64,000 nucleotides of DNA from Chlorops oryzae. Lineage: Eukaryota; Arthropoda; Insecta; Diptera; Chloropidae. The notes under the pieces are model-generated. The model did no database searches and was not told the origin of the DNA. It was given only the letters and a program-made list of their open reading frames with translations. Made by a program: the position numbers and the translations under genes. The stretch's first letter is position 1, and each line of letters opens with the position of its first letter. Positions 56,054 to 64,000 of this stretch are shown piece after piece. The stretch spans positions 18,888,430-18,952,429 of the forward strand of contig CM035809.1 of assembly GCA_020466095.1 (NCBI GenBank), in the 5' to 3' direction.

Positions 56054-59000
56054 ATGGTTAGCAAAAGTGCATTAACCACCGAAGTCAATGTTGTTAAGGA
56101 ACGCCCAGTCTTCATACCGCCACGAAAACGTCAATCGAAAAAAACAAATGGACCGCAAAATTTCGCAGTGGATCATATTGTAAATGTTCAGGTCAGTCAA
56201 GCTAAAGTAAATATGAAGGGACTAGAAATAAGAGAAAAATTTGAAATGTATTTTCGGACTATTAAAAGCGATTAAGTCAATTTTCGTGATATTTAAATTA
56301 CGCCATTTTAAGTCTGATTCGCGGTTTTCCGAGAAAAATTGAAATTTTTGCAAAGCCGTAAAATATTTTGCAAATCACAGTCAAGCTTCGATAACTCAAC
56401 TGCAAAAAACTACAATAATTTTTCATATATTTCTTCAAGGAAAAAATATTTGAGTATAATTGCACATTTCAACGCAATTTTGACAATCAGCTGTTTAACG
56501 TTAACAGTACTCTAATAACAATAAATGAAACTCATAGGCATATAGTAATATAGGGGACACTTACAACAACAACCGAATTCCGTGGTGAACTAGTGATGCT
56601 ATAATTTTTGGAGTATTCACACAATTTTGTAACTAAACATACTTGCGTGTACATTTTTTTATGTTTTCTTTTAAATGTAAAACTTTTTAAGTTTTTTTAT
56701 GATAGTTTATGCAATTCTGTACCCTTTTCATTGAGAAGAGATCCAAAAATATATAGATTTATGCATTCTATTTATCATGATATGTATAAGTACTTGAGCC
56801 ACTAATTATGTATCGAGCAATTTTAGTTATGATATCACTGAATATTTCATATCAACCACAGAAGTGGTGGAATTCAAACTTTTTGAGAATCGGTCATATT
56901 CGACGCATGAGTACTCTGCATTATCGTTCCCCAATAATATGAGCAAAATTTTAACTAATTATTTTTGATTTTATAAAAATAACATATTTTGCTGAAAAAT
57001 AAAATTAGTTCTTATGAAAAACCATTGATTAACACTTATATATAACTGATTTTTAACAGATATTTTAGTTCATGTTACAAGATTATAAAATATTTGTTAG
57101 ACCGGCACCGGAATTTTCAGGGGGCGTGCTACGTTTTTGATTTTTCCATAAGAATGCATGCGCAGGGGGCCTACTTCAATTCAACACACAGGTTTTTGCC
57201 AAGTGCCATCTATAGTACTATATGCTCATAGGGTTGCGTTTAAACTGATAGACCGAAGTCGTTCCCCAGCGGCGGACAGTGCCTACTGCCTACAAAGTAT
57301 ACGAGACTGTAAGCGATCTGCCATTACTAGCTCCAAAGTATACGAGATTGTAGGCGAACTGTCCACCAATAATTTATTTTATGTGATGGTGGTAGGCGTT
57401 CACTCTACAAAATGGCCACGCTCGAACAAAAGTATACCAGGATGGTATATGAGGTCGTATGCATTACCGCCTATGGCCTAAGAAATGTGTTACGGTTCAT
57501 TGTTTCTGTAGGCAGTATTTTGGCCGCTGGGCCGTCTACTTCACAATATTAATGAACATGGTAATTTGTTGACCGAAGTAAATCAATGACCCATAGACCC
57601 GTAGTTATAACTTTGTATAACAGCTACCTCTACAAACAGCTAAAAAACTGGTAAAATGGGGTTTTAAAGTTTATCTGAAATAAACTTCATAGATAAAAAA
57701 TAAAAATAAAAAAAATCCTTACTCCATGAGTATTGATGCCAGATACAGCGCACTGAGGGCCCAGTCCACCCCTGTCTAAAAATCAACCGATTTATTCCAA
57801 ACTCAGTCAGAATGTTGATTATTCCAAAATATGGACAGGTGCTAAAAATTTTTGAAATCGGTTTGACCCTAGGGGTAGTTCGCTTAGACCAGTGTCGGCC
57901 AAATTTCGATTACCCAAGCACATTTGCTTGGAAGACAAATTTCTGCCGACGCAGTAGTCGCACACGCATAGCGTTATAGGTTTGGCCATCACTGGCTTAG
58001 ACCAATGTAAAGAATGCAACAAAAAATTGTCTATAAAGCATTGCTATTTTTCATGGAGTTTCATCAGAAAAATTAAAAGTTTGTTCGACGGCCGCAAAAA
58101 GACGCAGAATTTTATGAATGATATTTAAAGAACAGATTTTTAGCTTCAATTTTTTTTGTACATTAATATATCTACATTTTTTTTCTCTAACGAAAGTTGC
58201 AATTAATTCATTTTTTAAAGTTTTTTTTTTTATTCGCGCATATCTATTTAGAAACTTACGTTAGCCAGCCTGTTAAGCATTAAAAAAAAAATCATTCAAA
58301 CTTCAAGTATTCACGCTGCTAAATTACATGGAAATTTTGATGCCTTTTTACCGGATAATTCAAGACTGACTTCACAACATATTTTCTTTGGCGAAATATA
58401 AAATCTTATCAAAACCAATTTCAGATTTTACTTAGTCAAACTATTCTCTATCAAACTACATCACTAGATTTTTTAAAAGCAATAGTCGAAAAATTGATTT
58501 TTTTCCACTGCGGCACCACTGTGTGACGTAGCAATTTGTACGATGAAAATGACATATCTTTTATTAAGTTGAACTTCGCCTGTCATCGAAAACTCACCTC
58601 TGACTTACTTTCTTCAACGGGATGAGCACTTTACTTCCTTCGCATCATATAGTACGGGTCCGGTTCCGGTCTAACAAATATTTTATAATCTTGTAACATT
58701 AACTAAAATTTTTGTTAAAAATCAGATATGGGCATTTCATTTTGACGTGACGTGACATTCGGACGAAAAACAAAATTTTTTTTAATTGAAGAATTGCAAA
58801 TTTTAAAAAAGTTTTTAATATTTGCATACTAATAAAGTAGCACTATGTTCAGTAAAAAAATTAGACCAATAGACCATAAGGATTTGAGTATTGAAGCAAA
58901 AAAGTGTCCTAGCGTTTCGTTACGAAAAACAGAAGTGGGTTTTTGACTTAGATTACAAGATTGCAAAACTCTGCTAATTTCGCAAAACTTTTCGTATTAA

Positions 59001-62000
59001 ACTTATAGCAATAAGATTGGAAAATATAAGAGTTCATTTTCCAAGTTTTAAAAATTGTAAAATCGTTTTGTCGTTCGTTTTTTATTGGTCATCATTACCT
59101 GGCGTTACGTTAACAAACGTTACGTTACTAAAATTTCAAAAGGGTTTTAGTCATGAAAATAGTTTTTTTTTTTAACCTTTTTTCTTTTATTCATAAATTT
59201 GGTATTATAAATAAGAATTGACCAACAAATTTTATCAAAAACAATATTTGATTGAGCTTGCGTAATTTAGAAGATAATTATCAGCTTATTCGTTAAAGAA
59301 TGTTTGTAATTGTTGTTTTGGATCATTCTTCTGAATGGCAAATAATTAAGGTACGATAAACTTCCATTGGCCGAGGTTACTAAGCTGACGAAGTTCATAG
59401 ATAAAGCACTTTTTAAAGGTAATTTAATGTAATGCAATGCAACAAAATAAAGCCTTTACCTATGTTTTACAGAATTTTTTTTTGACTATAACCACCAATC
59501 TTCTTAATAGTACGTTCAGATGTGTTACTTAAATAGTACATATTCAAAAATTGTTTCACGGAACTGGGGAATTTTCATTTCCGGTAGACCTTTCTGTGGA
59601 AATGCCCATAATATATAAGTACTTCAATCAATGGTTTTTGGAGGAACTCATTTTATTTTTCAGCAAAATCGTTAGTTTGAATACAATTAAAAATAATTTT
59701 TCCAACTTGGCTCATATAATTGAGGAATGCTAAAGCAAGAGTACTTATGTTGAATTTGACCTGATTATAAACACGTTTGAATTCCACCTCATGACTCCTG
59801 ATATAACGGATTCAGTGATATCTTTACTAAAATTGCTCGATACTTAACTAGTGGCTCAAGCCCTTATGACATATCTTAGTTTTAATTCATAAAGCCGTAT
59901 ATACTTTTGGATATCTTATGAATGAAAAGGGTGGAATTGATAATCTTTCATAAAAGCTTAAAAAGTTTTAATATTCGAAAGGAAACATTAAAAAATTTCA
60001 ACGCAAGTATGATTCAGTTACAAAATTGAAGTGAATACTCAAAAAATTATAAGCTTTACTAGTTGACCACGGAATTCGTTGTTGTTGTAAGGTGTCCCGG
60101 TTGGATTATATGAAAGCGAATTTACTTCAATAGCTTATAATAGGTATTAAAACACTGGTTCTATTTTGTTCTTTTTTACACGGTCTTGGGTACCCACCAC
60201 GGTCCTGGTAGCCGTCCAAAATGAGTTTTTTCACTTAGGTACTCACCAAGTTTTCTGGGCTATTGCTGTTTTTGTGCGAGTAACATCTCTTTCTAACTGG
60301 CGCGTAATGTCCCGCAAAATCTATTTTTTTAACATAAAGTAATATATAAGGGGGTTAAACAATCTTGCATAGCTTGAACGGGTTAACTGGAAGCCATTAA
60401 AGTTATATCGAAAAATATCAAAAAGTGGGCGTGGCAAAATTATCGTTTTCGAAATCGGTCTTTTAAATCTGAAATTCGAATGGGTAATTCAATAAAAGTC
60501 AACTGCTAACTTCATACAAATTCATATTAAAGTTAAAATCGATCTGAATCTTAACTTTATGTGAGTTGAATAAAATTTGTACTCGCTTTAAAGGGTCTAG
60601 CGGGTTGCGGCATCATGAAAGGAATTTTAAATTTTGTTGATTTTTCGATAGGTGCCTTCTAAAAACACTGTGGAGACCACTTTTTAGAGTTTTATTTTTA
60701 ACGGTCCTTGAAATATCCTGGAAAATCCTCTGGCGTATAGTGATGTGTTTTTGTACCATATTGCACACATTTGTACTGGGTATTAGTACTGGGAGCATAT
60801 AGGTGCACTTGCAATTTTTTGAATATCACACTGCTGCGCCATCTGATTGAAATAATTTTTTCTTTTAAATGAAAGTAAATACTAAGGGGTGTTTCTAAAA
60901 GCAATTTTATAGAGTGACGGGAAACTGGGAATACACTGAAAAAAATATTCAAAATTTTCTTTTTAGTTTTGTGAAAATTTTTTCTCAGTGTAAAATTAAA
61001 AAAATCTTTTTTAGCTTCCTTGTTTTATTATCTAACAGATTCTGCCTAAATCTCAATTGGTTGTTGAGATATAACATTTTGAAAAATGCCTTAACAAAAA
61101 AGGATTTTCAGGGATATTTCAAGGACCGTTCAAAATAAAAATCTAAAACGTAGTATCCACAGTGTTTTTAGATGGCACCTATCGAAAAATCAACAAAATT
61201 TAAAAATTCCCTTTCATGATGCCGCCTGCCTTTGCTTAACCCGCCAGACCCTTTAAAAAAGTCAACAAAATCCGGACCTTGGCCCATATGCTCTTAAAAA
61301 CATTATAACAAAAATACGTTGCATACTTTAAGGACAAAAATTGTACTGTAACGTATAAGCCTTTTACAAAAAATATGAACAAAATTCTTAGAAATACTTT
61401 AACCCATAAGCTTTCGAAAAAAGTCACGTTCAAAAAATGTTTCTTGTTACACCTTATTTTTGAAGTATTGAAGTATTTGATTTTTTTGAAGAGGTCAGAC
61501 TGTAGATTTGAAGATATCATCGAATTATTGCAATACGCAGCTATATTAATAATTTTTTATATTTTCGAATAAATCTTCTTGCCACAGAATCGCCAAAAGC
61601 TATCACCATCGACCCCCGGCTTAGAGGAGGACCTACTAAAAACCTCATTGATTTTAAAGAATAAACAACCATTGCCACAAATACCCCGTGCTTCGCAAAA
61701 TGAGATCCACAGTCTCGAGCACGATCGTTCGGCGAATTCGACACAACGTAGCACAAAATCGTCCATACATTCGGTGGCTTTACTGTACGAAGACGATAAT
61801 GAATTGCAAAATTTCGAGAATATATCCCAGGGTACGAAATCCATAAATCGCCATGAAAGCTCAACGGTAACACCGAGCAGCTACTCCGAGAGCAGTCTCA
61901 TCGATACGAAGCTGAGCAAATCGCACGATTGTCTCAGCAATCGTTCGTATTCGAAGAAACGGGTTAACATCTGCACGGATCATCATAGGCAAGCGAGAAA

Positions 62001-62170
62001 TAATAATACACCACGCCATTCGCCCGATATTGCCAATTATGAAGATCTCGAATCGGGCGAGACGAGCGTACTGCATACGGACGATTTCAGTTTGGAAAGG
62101 TACAATAATACGAGGAAGCCCATCATGGATAATAAATATCTGACGATGACGGGTAAGTGAGGAGAGAGAT

Positions 62171-62207
<37 letters not shown>

Positions 62208-62222
62208 TAAAGAGAGAGAAAA

Positions 62223-62257
<35 letters not shown>

Positions 62258-63041
62258 TAAAGAGAGAGAGATAAAGAGAGAGAGATAAAGAGAGAGAGAG
62301 AGATAAAGAGATAGAGAGATAAAGAGAAAGAGAGAGAGATAAAGAGAGAGAGAGAGAGAGAGAGAGAGCTATATGGTATATAGTATATACTATATACTAA
62401 CATATATGATACCTACATATGATATATCCCGGTATATCGGATCTGTTTTCTTTTCCTAAGGTACAATAAAACGTGGTCGCAAAAAAGGACAGAATCTGGA
62501 TCTTCAGGTGAACATTAGTCGCGAAGAGCTGGAACAGATCCATGCCGCAGCAATGGCCATGGAGGTTAAGAAGAAGAAAAATCTTTGTTGCTCATGCCGA
62601 TGGAATACGGGTCTTCATATATTCCTGCTATCGCTGATCTGCCTGCCGTTCGTAACGCTGATCTCGAGCATCTATTCGTTTTATATTGGCACCTTGACAT
62701 GGTATAACATGTTCAATTTTTTCAACGAAGAGAAATCGTACGTCTATAAGTTCTTGATGTGCCCCATTTTGATATTGGCCTATCCGGTTGGTATTTTAGC
62801 TTGTACCTTCGGTTTAGGCTTTTATGCCGGCTTTGTTCAATTGAGCCTACAGTTTAATAGCTGGATAAATGAGATCGCTGATATCGAGAAGGGATTTTAT
62901 GGCTGGCTTTGTGCATTTCTACATTTATCCGATTGTAGTCCGTATGAGGTGGTTATATTAACGGATATTCAGCTACCAGCTCATAGGGAGCCGCCACGAT
63001 TACATGTGAATAATAATTCGACAGAAGAGCTCACCTTGTAA
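56054..63041 (+). CDS. TMEM169: TMEM169-family membrane protein, three exons
   Basis: Exons are 56054-56191, 61588-62152 and 62461-63041; phases agree (0, then 1) and give 427 residues. The first two exons encode a hydrophilic Ser/Asn-rich cytosolic part. The family core starts at the exon 2/3 joint: YLTMTG then TIKRGRKKGQNLDLQ and ISREELEQI, followed by a basic KKKKNLCCSCRW. Two transmembrane helices (HIFLLSLICLPFVTLISSIY and ILILAYPVGILACTFGLGFY) flank GTLTWYNMF, and the domain ends EKGFYGWLCAFLHLSDCSPYEVV. These features match vertebrate TMEM169. The function of the family is not established. The exon 1 link rests on phase and splice sites only. Intron 1 (5.4 kb) is mostly a large foldback element; intron 2 contains a 200-bp GA tract. 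Confidence 0.85.
57268..57533. mobile_element. MITE with CCCAGCGGC ends, copy 2
   Basis: The ends CCCAGCGGC and GCCGCTGGG are a perfect 9-bp inverted pair. It holds two CAAAGTATACGAGA sub-repeats and the shared block TATGAGGTCGTATGCATTACC. It is the reverse of the copy at 27029-27343. No target duplication is evident. Confidence 0.85.
58729..59608. mobile_element. 880-bp TA-flanked TIR element (TGGGCATTTC ends)
   Basis: The ends TGGGCATTTC and GGAAATGCCCA are inverted and flanked by TA. Internal words GACGTGACGTGAC and GTTACGTTA are repeated. It shares ends with 33551-35225. It is inserted in the right arm of the foldback element. Confidence 0.8.
60480..61277. mobile_element. hAT-like MITE, copy 3, split by another element
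   Basis: The left fragment (60480-60587) has CGATCTGAATCTTAACTTTA as in the 63.3-kb copy. The right fragment (61258-61277) has AAGTCAACAAAATCCGG, the family's right end. A 670-bp inverted-repeat element sits between them. Confidence 0.55.
60588..61256. mobile_element. 670-bp inverted-repeat element
   Basis: The left arm (about 60588-60740) starts TTTAAAGGGTCTAGCGGGTT and its inverse ends the right arm at 61256. The arms are about 160 bp with GGCATCATGAAAGG and CACTGTGGA blocks. A short TACACTGA..TCAGTGTA palindrome lies near the middle (60933-60987). Confidence 0.75.
62160..62370. repeat. (GA)n/(GATA)n microsatellite in TMEM169 intron 2
   Basis: About 210 bp of GAGA with interspersed GATA, starting a few bases after the splice donor. 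Confidence 0.95.
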
Positions 63042-63257
63042 AGCGGTCCGTCGGTCGGTTTTTTTTTTTTTTTTGTATGGGAAAAAAAGCGCCGTTCTAA
63101 ACTTTTTCGAAAAGTGAAACAGAGATATGTATGGATGTATGTATGTATGGTTGTATGTAGGTGTGTAAATGCAGGAAATAGGGAAACGGTACATAAATTT
63201 TAAGTGTCAATCAGTCGATAATCCTCGGTGGTTTCCCTGTTTAATGTTTGTGATAGT

Positions 63258-63500
63258 CAGGTCTCGGATTTTGTTGACTTTTATAAATTTAAAGCATACT
63301 TTATGGAGCTAAAATTTTTCTTACCAACATTTTGCGAACCATTTTGGCAAAGTTGAACTTCAAACCGCCTTTCTAACTTCAAAAAGTTTCATAATGAAGT
63401 TAGAAATCGATTTGAATCTTAACTTTATGTAAGTTGAACAAAATTTTTACTCCATAAAGTATACTATAAATTTATGAAAGTCAACAAAATCCGAGCCCTG
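63258..63500. mobile_element. 243-bp hAT-like MITE with 8-bp target duplication
   Basis: Bounded by CAGGTCTCGGATTTTG and CAAAATCCGAGCCCTG, with GTGATAGT exactly repeated at 63250-63257 and 63501-63508. It lies 217 bp past the TMEM169 stop and may fall in its 3' UTR. Confidence 0.9.
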
Positions 63501-63678
63501 GTGATAGTCAAAAGAATAAAGCTGACCATGTGAAAGCTTGAGATAAATTTTGAATAATTTCATTATTAATTTCTGAGTTAATTTTTTTTTTGTGGACCTA
63601 TGTGTTATATTCAGTGGCGTAGCGCAAGTCTGAAAATTCTACAGGGGAGGAAAATTTGCACAAAAAATAATTGAAATA

Positions 63679-63773
63679 CAGTGTCCTCTCTCCTTGCGGA
63701 CACTTCTCTTAAGCGGACATATTTTCCGATCCCGCAGGTGTCCGCTTAAGAGAGAGGGAGAGAGAGGACGCTG
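63679..63773. mobile_element. 95-bp TA-flanked inverted-repeat element
   Basis: The ends CAGTGTCCTCTCT and AGAGAGGACGCTG are flanked by TA. The inner CTTAAGCGGACA/TGTCCGCTTAAG block matches the element at 4111-4222, so the two are one family. Confidence 0.75.
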
Positions 63774-64000
63774 TATTTGAACCATTTGAAGTTGAACCGA
63801 TTGAAAAGAGTACCGAATTTTTCTGGCACGAATTCAGGGAGTCCCCTTTCTATAAATGACTATTTCGTAGCGACTCTGCTGTAAACACTGTCTATTCTGA
63901 CTTGGGAGAATTCACAAATCGTAAGGAAATACTACCGAAAATGATATCAAGAATCGATTAAAAGGTTACCAGCTTTAAAAAAAAACATTAATTTTCGATC

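Larger units (their letters stand above)
56554..60098. mobile_element. 3.5-kb foldback element with arms of about 560 bp, nested inserts
   Basis: The left arm (56554-57115) and the right arm (58653-60098, minus an insert) are inverted. They begin at GGGACAC..TTACAACAACAACC and end at the GTTAGACCGG block facing the loop. The right arm is split by an 880-bp TA-flanked element (58729-59608); removing it restores pairing with the left arm. The loop (57116-58652) is non-coding and holds a CCCAGCGGC MITE. It lies within TMEM169 intron 1. Confidence 0.85.

Noticed and set aside
61861..62403. Minus-strand frame rich in Ser/Leu
   Set aside because: Largely the (GA)n microsatellite read backwards plus antisense of TMEM169 exon 2.

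Overview
This is nuclear DNA of an insect, most likely a fly. Genes are split by introns with GT-AG borders, the DNA between genes is very AT-rich and packed with short inverted-repeat transposons, and the recognisable genes include a fly-type insulin receptor with a very long NPXY-bearing tail. I cannot name the species. LAYOUT: 535-7593 (+) is the 3' two-thirds of the insulin receptor (InR). 7.6-20 kb has no gene that I can find; it holds miniature inverted-repeat elements, a 15-bp minisatellite, a roughly 498-bp satellite array of about six units (14.04-17.11 kb) and a 640-bp near-perfect palindrome at 17.5-18.2 kb. 20014-29764 (-) is a complete 11-exon dipeptidyl peptidase of the DPP8/9 type with an unusual Ser/Ala/Asp-rich N-terminal extension. 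31638-38512 is a damaged LTR retrotransposon on the minus strand. 38.5-43.1 kb repeats the DPP 5' region in direct orientation, followed by a four-exon acylphosphatase gene (41635-42104, -) and a membrane-protein gene I do not recognise (43060-about 43990, -). 46-48.4 kb is a degraded direct duplication that includes a Ser/Asp/Glu-rich coding tail. 48784-49323 (-) is a small coiled-coil gene with a one-base frame break. 51623-52539 (+) is a BTB-domain gene with frame problems. 52970-53590 is a LINE reverse-transcriptase fragment. 56054-63041 (+) is a TMEM169 homologue whose first intron contains a 3.5-kb foldback element. HOW THE GENES RELATE: they look like independent housekeeping and signalling genes rather than one system. 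InR receives the insulin signal at the membrane; the DPP8/9-type enzyme is expected to be a cytosolic post-proline peptidase; acylphosphatase is a small cytosolic hydrolase; TMEM169 is a membrane protein of unknown role. RELIABILITY: three local direct duplications (3.9-4.9 kb, 28.8-31.6 versus 38.5-43.1 kb, 46.1-47.1 versus 47.2-48.4 kb) each have one indel-rich copy. Several genes carry single-base frame breaks. Both patterns suggest that two haplotypes were joined or that some bases are poorly polished, so copy number and frameshifts here need care. The most interesting items are the 17-nt catalytic microexon of the acylphosphatase, the absence of that whole gene from one copy of the duplication, the large palindromes, the nested foldback in TMEM169, and several inverted-repeat transposon families that I cannot name.
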